Shown: positions 18,601 through 24,938 of the stretch, in pieces
Position numbering within the stretch: position 1 is the first letter of the stretch
How the letters are laid out: each line of letters starts with the position of its first letter
Source: Gp6-AA40 sp035293405
Lineage (GTDB): Bacteria > Acidobacteriota > Vicinamibacteria > Vicinamibacterales > UBA2999
Length of the DNA stretch: 64,000 nt
Direction of reading: 5' to 3'
Assembly (NCBI GenBank): GCA_035293405.1
Contig: DATDOE010000065.1
Span: 1-64,000 of the forward strand
The notes under the pieces: generated by a model
The model's database searches: none
What the model saw: the letters and a program-made list of their open reading frames with translations, nothing else
Told to the model about the DNA's origin: nothing
Made by a program: the position numbers and the translations under genes

Positions 18601-18701
18601 GGGAAGGACAGAACTCGCCCGGAGTATGGACGTTGTCGACCACATCACCGCCCGCACTGATCGACGACATCTTCATCGTTTTCGGGTTCGGTGCGGAGTA
18701 A
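9642..18701 (+). CDS. TcA-type Tc-toxin pore/translocation subunit
   Basis: A 3,019-residue TcA homologue. Residues about 5-75 form a PG_binding_1-like peptidoglycan-binding domain (QGPDVAQVHRALTALG, YGPTTAEAIRALQEELG), followed by a beta-rich segment to about 180. The VRP1/TcA hallmark CACGHCNSVYGPAAYFVDLL begins at residue 617. A proline/glycine-rich linker with PPPPP lies at about 1745-1775. A long helical, charged region (about 2400-2620) should form the pore and shroud. From about 2626 (SWMVGQTSAMYFQAYQLA) to about 2925 lies the C-terminal TcB-binding domain. Known TcA proteins assemble as pentamers that inject the C effector through the target membrane. The peptidoglycan-binding domain is an unusual N-terminal addition. 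No strong Shine-Dalgarno precedes ATG 9642, which suggests translational coupling to TcBC. Confidence 0.88.
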   Translation: MIRIATKRLSQGTQGPDVAQVHRALTALGRSVAAREREQRIYGPTTAEAIRALQEELGVPATGAVDENTVKVINGTLGGRSREERMVRGSVRMATGALPDIGPLLVRVWHQDRGREHLLGEAPLDSSGVFEVRYTLNADAQARTRIDLRVEIAARAGAAPLETQPSGRSILQHVDLLEVINFVITQADRQPQSEYEQLDRDAREILQDLNRLERMGSDHLHLLAEEASYPPAHFAALATARRLGTETQLPPQLFYAWLRKGLPGDVAALLSVSPSVLVGTLEEALQDKLIPERTEDGRPILELAKQLPARGAPYATRPPRPGVASLRDLARLVLTDPEADDLLGKYAAAGEDVAGFWTAITSHPKAATFRRVVELGGLTNNHLPLVEAILARQLPQVAELASLPMTQWDALLTQAGIPPETPGATAAEQSSHYRQAVLSRVESAFFRPFFAARLEEAGAPPQVVEFVKAQAAFDPRTTYIERFLKVNPSVALAEPDKKTLKAYQRVLKLTGSAADTIAVAAHAESAGEIVAMGKQAFTERLAGLSEHRAGEIFQRAARTNAAALALWSEHAAALNRTNLAALPRVDPQAILKVAVGDDQEPGLIPDWESLFGAFDLCACGHCNSVYGPAAYFVDLLQFLKAREVFDGLAARRADLVDIELSCENSNTVLPYVDLVNEILEDQIARPQPFAEQTLAVTPPDLHGLVANVTLRNAFAPPLQPGASIEMIEPGKSWRVLDEQFGYHVTTDGVTFKAVSRSRQTTGTSEERMAYAQYRNNEAYERLKEAYFPWTLPFDLDAAQATVFLAHLGVPRRRLIEHLRTAADASNPASTLSIGLAAERLAMTLQEWRILTGELGATRTEFWGTQPTDPVQAILEGSGLSFAELDDVLSTWFVNPEGFLRIVPQAGCNPESLTMTGLDDAALSRLHRFVRLWRRLGWTIHEVDKYLRGQTPPGGAPQLTNEILVRLAHAAEVIATLKLPVVEALALWRPIDTSEPSSLYVRLFLDEKFPKTVRESFRLGPDGQELDDPTQTLSAQAATLQAVLRLGGASFTELSDLTDGRLTLANLGVLLRRARLMQALGLTPQELTTAIALSGLDPFSSPDAAERFVTTVRAVRSSGFRWPELDYLLRHRFQPPAPFAPTDAVLAAWLSELRMGIIQAGNDGAAARRDVVHNRLAAALDVPETLISDVLNDTTLMDTILAIANVPLQEAIDRNNAAAQFDVIEKLWKIALVGNRLKLPGAHWQRLVGSGAWVDLRTLPIAVTNASPIPFATWFRLVQFTQLRRDLPVEDGPLDAALTALHAVVAAANDAARAEAKSRFVSTLVQWLGWPESDLASLIGKTDSLTDLGLLKVHLPDDYHGPGLLIRLARAIGLLKQLGVSAESAAAWCDDVVDREAARAIRGAAMARHSEKAWLTVARPLQDALRNAQRTALTNYLVARPETWHPPGPSARVDPTDLFAHYLIDVEMDACQLTSRIKQAMGSVQLYAQRCLLGLETAPIDDEKWLQWKWMKNYRVWEANKKVWLYPENWIQPELRDNKTPLFQDLEAELLQGEITDAAAERAVTHYLEKLDQVGRLEICGTYEDDNTHLLHVFGRTFNMPHVYFYRRAQIVDATPRRFAAWTPWERVDLDIEGDHLLPVVRNRKLMVLWPVFSEKQESRPVKMPEPGGTLATANSYWDIQLAWSEYQHGQWTAKQLSKATPLRAYQGSDDVLFDRAVRSIDRASDTGHVLYRCHDPNNEGCPPVDPDEGGADPPPPPTTGSTGTSGGGTPPARPLVDRRLFSFKAFAAGDSVIVRGYLSLAHAASPVPDTAGTFGEFHLSGCRDIVTVHWRSSIETRTLPLAPRGTRFDNMWFEGSGKLTLLDGNLPSHRDLAGSTVAVRGNMPGPLFDGLPTIASMKANRIDIDVLRSTPTPFRILPPHQDVQFKGERSFFLMDHARTFIVTSTGTSGQSVRPDLSQWTVGDLASVWTAEYFGSSPEPVSPTAPQPEPSFVVMRRGADGRRIARRVAPIDFGARFDPVRVLPRFWTTRRYYFSLFEHPLTCEFRTILDKDQLRGLLSLETQAQVRPFFETYDPIPERVQENDPPVDDVDFRFDAAYEIYNWELFFHIPLLIAERLTVNQRFEEALRWYHFIFNPAGPSGGEAPQRYWRTLPFNRRLQQGDGINSYDAQSVINIEKSLANGLPSDWLAAVDQWRARPFNPHAIARLRTTAYQKTVVMKYIDNLIAWGNQLFRRETLESLNEATQLYVLASEILGRRPEVISRARVRKLETFASLSANSRLGPLSNAEQLVPEVEAGESESSGDTPEPPSAASLYFCVPENEKLLGYWNLVADRLFKLRHCMDIEGRVRQLPLFEPPIDPALLVRAQAAGLSINDALNQIAGAPSSYRFSVVLQRANDLVAETRNLAAALLSALEKRDGEALALVRSRQETALLTATRDARVKQVDEAEEQIAALTEGRRVAEIKKQFYDSRELQNVHESMSFELTASSMRLNARSAILHYLAGKLAAIGALKIGSPTTAGAEVGPDYAARSLEADAGAVDAQAGRKNLESHRAATLGEFQRRKDDWDLQGDVADVEVKQIDRQIAAAEIRLAIAERELANHDLQVEQAREADRFMRDKFTNADLYSWMVGQTSAMYFQAYQLAVDTARRAERCLHVELGEPDGATSIIRPGYWDSLKKGLLAGDQLALDLQRLQLAYLEKNARSYEMTKHVSLATLDPLAFIALKETGKCDDVRLPESLFDLDAPGHYLRRLQSLSVTIPCVTGPYTGVHCKLRLLHNEIRWDRTSAGGPDAYPRTQPDDRRFIIDRRVVDAMVTSTAQNDSGLFETNLRDDRYLPFEGAGVISTWSLELPTEFRSFDYSTISDVILHLRYTSREGQDELKQTASAATKALIAGGLLAGDPDQRHLERLVSVRHEFPTEWHRFITSPPTGPHSLSVDIGVSRFPYFVQDREITISRATVLATAKGDDPVTVGIVPGPTPSATASGGWEGQNSPGVWTLSTTSPPALIDDIFIVFGFGAE

Positions 18702-19377
18702 GGCGTTCTGGGATAGATGCATTCGTCGGCCGCCACATAAGCACACGCAGTTCTGGCGCCGACACTGCCGACCCGCCGGCTATCGCCTCCGCGTTTCGAG
18801 GGTACTTCTTCGGTCGTCTGCGACGCGGACGATCCTCTGCCTGCAGCCAAGATATCAATCCTGCCGTTCGGAGTTCACTTATTTCTGTTTTTCACCATGG
18901 CGAATGCCGTTGTTTCCCGCGGCCCGATCCGGGCGGGAAGCGCTGCAGGAGTGGTCACCGAGGAAATCACGCTGCGGTCAGGAGCGACAGCAGTGTCGTA
19001 AAGGTCGTTGCCGTGGCGTGTCTGAGAGCGTCTCCGAGTCGCTCACGCCCGCCTGGCTGCCCCGCGTCGAGGTTCTCGTTCAGCATCAACTACCGTGCTT
19101 CCTGCAGACGTAATTGCTCTGGTACTGCAGCGGGCTCACGCCATTGAGAGCGCGGAAATGCTGCCGCCTCGGGAGGTTACCTCTGAGGCCCGTAGTGGAA
19201 GAAACCAACGCCCTGCGGCTTCACCCAGTAGATTGGCGTCCCGCAGGAGGCGCTCATTGACGTCGATCGCTGTCTTGCGATGGTGGTACCCCTAACTGCA
19301 CCTCATGAGCGAATAATGTGTCGAACTTCGAGAGTGACGAAACCGAAAACGCGAAAACTGCGACCGCGCCACGCCGC
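18702..19377. other. Gene-free decayed stretch after the toxin operon
   Basis: No intact gene is visible. The only protein-like signal is a frame-broken AraC-type relic on the minus strand (listed separately). I saw no clear GC-hairpin with a T-run directly after the TcA stop, so the operon terminator is not located. Confidence 0.45.
19085..19280 (-). pseudogene. Possible AraC-family regulator, C-terminal relic
   Basis: Reading the minus strand in broken frames gives DVNERLLRDANLLGEAAG, then in another frame GVGFFHYGPQR, then in a third RQHFRALNGVSPLQYQSNY and a stop. Together these match the order of the second helix-turn-helix of AraC-type regulators (RLLRDTxLPVxEVAxxVGFxxxSYFxRxFRxxxGVSPxQYR). 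At least two indels separate the pieces. The assignment rests on short motifs; a transposase fragment is an alternative. Confidence 0.35.
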
Positions 19378-19999
19378 TTACGGTGGGACGCCCGTGAGAT
19401 CCGCGAACTCATTCTTCAGCCCGTAGAGTGTCTGCAGGGTGCAAGCGATCGTTTTTCGCAGGGGCGGAGCGCCGGGAGCGAGGTGAGCACGCGCGCGCGC
19501 GCGCCGTCTTTGTCCCCCTTCGCTACGCGATCGAGTACCGCCTCGGCCTCGGCTTGAAGGATATGAGTGAGGCGCCCGAGGTTTGCGAACAGGTCGTCGT
19601 CAGCATTACCCAGTCGCAGAAACACATCCCGCATCGACGCTTGCGCGTCCGGGCCCAGCGCTCTGCTAAACCACTTGTCCAGATACGCCTGGTAAATCTG
19701 CATGATGACGTGGCAGTGGCCTAAGCCCTTCTCTTCCTCCGCTGTCAGCGCACCGCCCTCTATGTGCAGCAGCAGCTGCGAGTTCCTCTCGAGCGCGTCT
19801 TCGTCGATGCCGAGGCTCAGATACGAAGAGGCGGCGGCATCGACGGTCTGAAGCGTCTTCGCGACTTCGTCCAGCGCCTGCCCAGCTTCAGCGCCGCAAT
19901 ATCCGGTTGCGCTTTCAGCTTTCCGATAAGCTTGGCAACGAGTCCTACCGCCGTGTCGATCTCCTGCGCCGACTTTGCCACCGCCACCAGATCAGGCAC
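19378..19999 (-). pseudogene. Helical hypothetical protein with two frameshifts
   Basis: A coherent protein can be traced through three frames. It runs from GTG 19999 (MPDLVAVAKSAQEIDTAVG... to DIAALKL), then after a one-base shift near 19885 AGQALDEVAKTLQTVDAAAS through DKWFSRALGPDAQASMRDVF to VLTSLPALRP, then after a second shift near 19445 IACTLQTLYGLKNEFADLTG and a TAA at 19378-19380. The product would be about 205 residues, mostly helical and charged. I do not recognise the family. GGAG lies a few bases upstream of the GTG start. Two independent indels imply real decay, unless the assembly is poor here. Confidence 0.5.
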
Positions 20000-21114
20000 A
20001 GAGGGCTCCAGTCCTCGGATCGGTCACGTTCCATTGCCTCCCTCGCCGCCCCGCCCGCACCCGCGTCCGTCCAGCGAAGCAGTTCGCCTTGCTCCGACCT
20101 CACACTTCCCCGACGCCATTGTAAGTGCTAAACAGTCTCGTCGAAGCCGTGACGCAGTACGGCAATGTCCCGAGCAAGTCTCCAGCGGAATGGCGGTAGT
20201 TCTGAGGAAACTGGCGCAATCTCTCACCCGGCACTAATGAGCCAGGGTCGAAAATCCCCTCGATCAGGCTGGCTGGCCGGTTGGAGAAGTGAGGAGCTCG
20301 ACTCGGTCTGCGCCAGCGATCGCTGACTTCAAGCGACTGAGGCGCCTCGTCAAGAAGTACCGCAAGATTTACGTGACTCAATATCAGCAAGACACTGGCA
20401 CACACGGAGATAGTCGACGATACGGAACTCGCCGCTCTGTACGCCAAGGCAAACATCCGCGATCTCGAGCCGCTGCTGATCTTCCTGAACAAGTTTCACA
20501 AGCGCTCTGGGAGTTGTTTTACAGCGGGCGGAGGCCAAGGCTCCGGCCAATGCGGTTCTCGATGCAGAAGCCTCGCGCGGACCAAGATGGCCGATTTACG
20601 TAAGCATGCCGTTAACGAGGACATCGTCTCGCAGACGCGAGAATCTTTGGCGCTCTTCATTGAAGCCGTCAATGCGCGCAACGAACGCCGTCGAGCTACG
20701 CGGGTCCAACGGCGCAACAGCAGAATCCGAATGGATGAGGCCGTAAACTGCTTGAGGCTTCAAAGCTGCGTCGCACTTCGATAATCACCTCGCGAAACCT
20801 TGGCAAAACTCTCAATAACAGGCCATTTACGCTGCTTCTCGGATCAACCAGTTGCGGAAATCGTCCAGTGCGGCGAGCCACTCTTTCAATCACTTAGCTC
20901 GATCGAGCTTGTGAACAATCCGCATTGATGAGGCATCCGGTTGCCACCGGAGGATATTGCGCTCGTACGTCTAAGCAGCATCTTGGCGCTTGCAGTGATC
21001 TGAAGCTGCGAACAGATCAAATTCAAGCTGCCGTCGTGGTCGGGGGAAACGTCACAAGACCGGAGCAGACTACCTTTGGGTGTCAATCAATCGGGGAGGC
21101 TTACGGCCTTCCGC
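20000..21114. other. Degenerate stretch without an intact gene
   Basis: Only short protein-like fragments appear. The best is on the plus strand at about 20404-20784, from IVDDTELAALYAKANIRDLE and LLIFLNKFHKRSG through VNEDIVSQTRESLALFIEAV. It lacks a start codon, as a TGA sits in frame at 20374, and it does not match a family I recognise. Frames on the minus strand are arginine- and serine-rich and look like shadows. The whole stretch seems to be eroded coding DNA. Confidence 0.4.
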
Positions 21115-22259
21115 TCAACCGCCGCAGCATTTCTTGTATTTCTTGCCGCTCCCGCACGGACACGGGTCATTTCGCCCGACATTTTGCGGCGCTCGGTATG
21201 GCTCCTGTGGTTCGACGATCGCGGTATCCTCGTCCTCCCCTTCACCAAGGGCCGGCCACCACGACGTTGCCGCAGCCACATCGTCAATGGGCGGCCGACG
21301 GGTCCGCATGGCCTCGAGCATCCGGCCACGCGGTGCGGATTCGGCTTCCTCCAATTCCTCAGGAGCCATGAATTGCGAATCGACGAGGCCCTCGTCATAG
21401 GCCCGCCGAAGCTCGGGGAATACAGCTAACGCTTCAATATCCGCAGCGTCCGAGGCCAGGCTGTCCCACACGGCACCGGGCTCGCGTTCGAGCCCCTCGC
21501 GCGGCCGTACTCGTCGGCGTCACGGTCCAGGATGAGCGCTTTGATCGGCGCCACGTCCCCGTCGCACACTGCGGCGAGGATCCGCGCGCCATCCTGCGTG
21601 ACGATGTCGCCGCCGATCGCGAACGGCTGTTCGTCGGGCAGCGACAGCCAGCGAATGACGGAAGGAAGGGCGCGCGACTCGCGCCACTTTGCCAGCAGAT
21701 AAAGCGCATACGAGAAGAGATTGGCGTCCTCCGTCGAGGCATCGACGGGATTCGCAATGCCGCGATCGAGGGCCGCGAGGAGCGGCTCGACGAGCGCCTC
21801 CCGGTGACCATCCGCAGAGGCGAGCGCCGCCTCAGGCTGGACCGACGCGGCTTCGGCCAGCGCCGTCAGGATCTCCGATGGCGACATCGTCGGAAGTGGC
21901 ACGGCGACGGGCTCGTGCGTGAACCGGTCGATTCCCGCCCAGAACGGGCAAAGCGGGCAGGTCCGACCCATCGGATAGTCGATGCCCTCTTCATGCGGAC
22001 ATCCGATCATGCGGTCGGCGCCGATGCTCTGGCTGACGCCGAACTCCTGCAGGAAGGCGGCCACGTCGGCGGCAATCGTCGGATCGTGGCGCACGTCGAC
22101 AGTCTGGGTCGTCCACGTTCGCGGTGCGAGCGTTTCGTCTCGCGCACATCGATCGAGCACGGAGACCACCAGCTTGGTGGCCAGCGTGGTGTCTGGCCCA
22201 TAAGCGGCGATCGTCCCGACTCGATGTGGCCCGGAGGGCGAGTGCGAGCGTCTTCGCAC
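21115..22259 (-). pseudogene. DUF1186/SEC-C zinc-motif protein with internal deletion
   Basis: The N-terminal part (from 22259) contains a Cys/His motif (GCPHEEGIDYPMGRTCPLCP) and runs into a DUF1186-like helical domain (SEILTALAEAASVQPEAALA; LPDEQPFAIGGDIVTQDGAR). The frame ends prematurely near 21426. The true C-terminus continues in another frame from about 21495 (GLEREPGAVWDSLASDAADI) to a SEC-C zinc motif (NDPCPCGSGKKYKKCC) and stop at 21115. Between EYGRARG and GLEREPG the family normally has roughly 30 more residues, so a deletion not divisible by three joined the two parts. SEC-C domains bind zinc and protein partners; the function of this architecture is not known. The start is uncertain. 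Confidence 0.65.
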
Positions 22260-22461
22260 AGGTCCGCGCCCTCAGCGCAGGTAGGGGAGTGGTCGAGAGC
22301 AGTCGAGGGCGCTCGTCGCGCCCAAACGCCACCGGATGGCCGTCGCCGCCCTGGACTCAACCCACATCTTCTCGAATCGCATCGCGGGAATACACCGGGA
22401 GACACGAATGGCCGCAATCCCTTGCCGCCTCGATGGCCGCTCCGTCCGCCGCATCATCGGC

Positions 22462-22501
22462 TGTTGAACCACCGGCTGCCTGTTGAGAACCACCGGCTGC
22501 C
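22462..22501. repeat. Short tandem duplication
   Basis: Two adjacent copies of TGTTGA(GA)ACCACCGGCTGCC (22462-22480 and 22481-22501) differ by a two-base insertion. They lie in a non-coding gap and look like replication slippage. No function is evident. Confidence 0.7.
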
Positions 22502-22538
22502 TTGACGCGTCGGACTGGACGATGGCATCGTCGTCGCG

Positions 22539-23066
22539 GTGTTCGAGAAGCCGTCAAAGGCGCTGATGAGCGCACTCCGCGTTTTCGTGTTTCGTCACGA
22601 CATCTTCGTGGAAGCCCGCGAGTTCGATGACGGGCTGATCTTCGTCCGGCAGCCGAAGGGCCGAGCCAAACGATTCGGACCGCGTCGCCACTTCGAAGTC
22701 TTCCTTCGCCGCGATAGACGCCGAACTCGTTTCTGCACGCTGACGTGCGGATCTGACGATCACGAGCGGTCACAGATCACAATCGACTTCCCCGAAACAG
22801 CGCTCCTGCGGCCTGCGGAGGCCGCGATCGAGTACGAAGCGTGCGGCCGCGACGCGAAACGCTACTCGGAACGTTTCCCGAAGGACGCGGACGCGGGGCG
22901 CGCGCTGTTTGGCTATGTTCGCTCGGAGTCACGCCTTCTTGAACGGCTCCTCGATGGCCCCCTTTATCGAGAACTTCTCCGGCTTGTACGCCGCCATCGC
23001 CACAAGGTGCGGCCGCGGACGAGGAACGTGAGCCTCAACGTCAAGCAACCACGCCCGCGATCGTGA
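22539..23066 (+). CDS. Hypothetical protein, doubtful
   Basis: A 175-codon frame with a G/C-biased third position and segments such as VFRHDIFVEAREFDDGLIFV and FPETALLRPAEAAIEYEACG. I recognise no domain. Its end overlaps the start of the next plus-strand gene by four bases (ATGA-type), which supports it being real. The arginine-rich middle (RRHFEVFLRRDRRRTR) and the lack of a clear ribosome binding site argue against it. It may be another eroded gene of this zone. Confidence 0.35.
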   Translation: MFEKPSKALMSALRVFVFRHDIFVEAREFDDGLIFVRQPKGRAKRFGPRRHFEVFLRRDRRRTRFCTLTCGSDDHERSQITIDFPETALLRPAEAAIEYEACGRDAKRYSERFPKDADAGRALFGYVRSESRLLERLLDGPLYRELLRLVRRHRHKVRPRTRNVSLNVKQPRPRS

Positions 23067-23881
23067 GCATCTACGCCACCCTCTGGCATCTGCAGTTCCC
23101 GCGCCACGGCGACGCGTACGTCGGCTGTGAGTGGGTAGACGTGTTTGCGCAAGGCGTGCCGGCGCACGTCGGAACGCCGACCCCAGGCTACGGCTGCGAA
23201 TCCGGCGATCCATACGAATCCTTCCTTCCGCCGGCGCTCCGAATCGACGGGGAGCTATCCGAAGACCATTTGCGAGCCGTTGTGTTCGTCGCGGGCGTGT
23301 CGGGGAAAGGAACCGCGCGCTCGGGTCAGGAGTACGAGTCGCCGCTCCTGGTGCTCACAGGCATCGAGTATGCCGAGATGCCATTTCAGGTACTGCACGA
23401 CCGGCTATGCTCGGCGCTGCGTGGGGCCGAACCGCGACTTGTGCTGGAAATGTTCCGGCCTGACGGCATTGCCATGCTCGTGTTCGAGGACGGATCCACC
23501 ACGCCGGTCGCTGTTGACAATGCTTCGACGACGATGGGTGTGGCACTCGGCCAGAGCGGGCATGCTGGCAGCTGCGCTCATGAATCCGTTTCGACTGGAA
23601 TTGACATCAGCGTGCCGAACCTCTACCTTCAAGAAATGGACACGGTTCCACTCAAGCCGGAGAGATTGGCACAGCTGGAGGAGTTCGCTCGCCGGCGGGG
23701 GAAGAGCACGGCTGACGCCCTCGACGATGCCTTGGCCGACTACCTCGAATGGGAGCGTCAGGACTATCAGGAAGCCCTCGAGGGAATCCGCCAAGGCCAT
23801 GAGGACGTGATGGCCGGTCGCAGCGCACCTGCCGATCAATTCTTCGATGAGTTCGCGCGGAAGCATGGACTTCCGCGTTGA
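23063..23881 (+). CDS. Hypothetical protein fused in frame to a ParD/CopG-like antitoxin
   Basis: The first about 150 residues (SIYATLWHLQFPRHGDAYVG, VPAHVGTPTPGYG, YESPLLVLTGIEYAEM) look like a widespread small conserved protein of unknown function. A less ordered linker follows, and from about residue 192 an antitoxin-like domain begins (LKPERLAQLEEFARRRGKS, ADQFFDEFARKHGLPR). The frame is open throughout, so one 272-residue product is possible. More likely, two formerly separate genes were brought into frame, and the antitoxin can also start at ATG 23636. The stop overlaps the start of the downstream toxin by 17 bases, as in type II toxin-antitoxin operons. Confidence 0.6.
   Translation: MSIYATLWHLQFPRHGDAYVGCEWVDVFAQGVPAHVGTPTPGYGCESGDPYESFLPPALRIDGELSEDHLRAVVFVAGVSGKGTARSGQEYESPLLVLTGIEYAEMPFQVLHDRLCSALRGAEPRLVLEMFRPDGIAMLVFEDGSTTPVAVDNASTTMGVALGQSGHAGSCAHESVSTGIDISVPNLYLQEMDTVPLKPERLAQLEEFARRRGKSTADALDDALADYLEWERQDYQEALEGIRQGHEDVMAGRSAPADQFFDEFARKHGLPR
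23636..23881 (+). other. Antitoxin domain with its own candidate start
   Basis: ATG 23636 would give an 81-residue protein. Its N-terminal half resembles ribbon-helix-helix antitoxins (PLKPERLAQLEEFARRRGKS followed by TADALDDALADYLEW), and its C-terminal half is an acidic toxin-binding tail. In such pairs the antitoxin neutralises the toxin and represses the operon. No strong Shine-Dalgarno is visible before this ATG, so separate translation is uncertain. Confidence 0.5.
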
Positions 23882-24181
23882 GCTTTCGGACCAGGCCCAA
23901 CGCGACATCGCCGCGATTTACGACTGGCTCCGATCGCAGCAGGCTGGAGACGCTGGAGAGCGGTGGTTCCTAGCGCTCCGAGCCGCAGTCGCCTCTCTCA
24001 CGAATCTCCCCTCGCGTTGCCCGCTGGCCCCAGAGAACAGAGAGACTCACCCGTTGAAGTGCGTCACCTTCTCTATGGTCGCCGCCCGCACGTCTATCGC
24101 ATCCTGTTTGCCATCGAAGGCGACGTGGTGCAAGTGCTCCACATTCGACATGGCCGCCGCAGGCCAGTCCACAGCGAGTGA
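23865..24181 (+). pseudogene. RelE/ParE-family toxin, frameshifted
   Basis: Starting at ATG 23865, inside the end of the antitoxin frame, the product begins DFRVELSDQAQRDIAAIYDW and continues to RCPLAPENRE. The family's C-terminal core (SPVEVRHLLYGRRPHVYRIL, then FAIEGDVVQVLHIRHGRR) is encoded one frame away and ends at TGA 24179-24181. A single-base indel near 24045 therefore inactivates the toxin. RelE/ParE toxins either cleave ribosome-bound mRNA or inhibit gyrase; motifs alone do not decide which type this was. Loss of the toxin with retention of the antitoxin is a common decay route. Confidence 0.75.
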
Positions 24182-24280
24182 ACAATCAGTGAACAATTTG
24201 CTCCCGAACACCGGGTAACTGCAGGATTCCATCCGAGCTACAGGCACGAAGAACCAACAAGATAGCCAACCTGCGTAAAC

Positions 24281-24341
24281 CTGTTAACCGGAGGGTTGCT
24301 GGCTTGCCACGCCAAAGCTCTAGCGGAGGCGGGTTCGAATC
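24281..24341 (+). repeat. tRNA-Asn-derived direct repeat, copy 2
   Basis: This 61-bp copy matches 1299-1359 at 59 positions, with differences at G/A after CACGCC and in TTCGA(G/A)TC. It includes the anticodon loop CTGTTAA, variable region, T-stem GCTGG, the same hairpin insertion and the T-loop start. It then diverges, so the 3' acceptor stem seen in copy 1 is absent. Downstream genes look chromosomal, which makes this a candidate right boundary of an island reaching left to copy 1 or beyond. Confidence 0.75.
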
Positions 24342-24383
24342 TCCACGCTGACAACGATCTCGCGTTACGCGGTCCGCCGGGGC

Positions 24384-24908
24384 TCAACGGGGCTGGGTCT
24401 CAGTCCTGCATCGAATCTCGTGCGAGATCTGCTCTGCCCATGCATCTATGTCTGGCCACTGGCGATTGTCGCCCGCGTGCCCGCCGAGAGCCTTGAACAG
24501 CAGCCGTCCCCATGCGGGCCAGTGATCAAGATCAATGACCCCGGCAAAGACTCGATAGTCGCGAGGGTGAACCGTCTGTTCGAACTCGCTGATTTCCCTG
24601 GGCTCCTTCTTCATCAGTCCGCCGACAATTGGGTGTTGATCGCCGAAAGATCCAACACTGAACAGCCAGGCCGGTTTGCGCGCGAGGATTGCGGAGTGTC
24701 GTCGCAAGAAGTCAGTGGCTTCCGCCGTCCACGATCCGTCGTACACACCACTCCCGAATACAACGGCATCGTACGGATCAACGTCCGAGATCTCGTCGAC
24801 GGAGCGAACGTCGACGTCGCTGCCATGTGCGCGGAGCCTGCCCGCAATTCGCATCGCGATGTCCCGTGTTGAACCAAACCGGCTTGCGTAACCGATGAGA
24901 ACACGCAT
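24384..24908 (-). CDS. Flavodoxin-domain protein (protoporphyrinogen-oxidase-like)
   Basis: A 174-residue flavodoxin-fold protein. The N-terminal MRVLIGYASRFGSTRDIA is the FMN phosphate-binding loop, and DAVVFGSGVYDGSW and LFSVGSFGDQH fit the other flavin-contacting loops. The layout, with a C-terminal helix containing the WP residues, resembles HemG-like menaquinone-dependent protoporphyrinogen dehydrogenases and related flavodoxins. ATG 24908 is preferred over 24935 because it places the phosphate loop at the usual distance from the N-terminus. It is the first clearly intact chromosomal-looking gene to the right of the repeat. The substrate cannot be stated from sequence. Confidence 0.75.
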   Translation of the reverse strand: MRVLIGYASRFGSTRDIAMRIAGRLRAHGSDVDVRSVDEISDVDPYDAVVFGSGVYDGSWTAEATDFLRRHSAILARKPAWLFSVGSFGDQHPIVGGLMKKEPREISEFEQTVHPRDYRVFAGVIDLDHWPAWGRLLFKALGGHAGDNRQWPDIDAWAEQISHEIRCRTETQPR

Positions 24909-24938
24909 CGTCTTGGCCACCAGGTGAGTTCGCACCTC

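Noticed and set aside
18702..19377. Immunity gene for the toxin directly downstream of TcA
   Set aside because: No intact frame with protein-like character is present, and Tc toxins aimed at eukaryotic cells do not need one.
20100..20492. 130-codon minus-strand frame with a hydrophobic segment
   Set aside because: The opposite strand reads a more protein-like fragment (ELAALYAKANIRDLEPLL); composition suggests a shadow, and no family was recognised.
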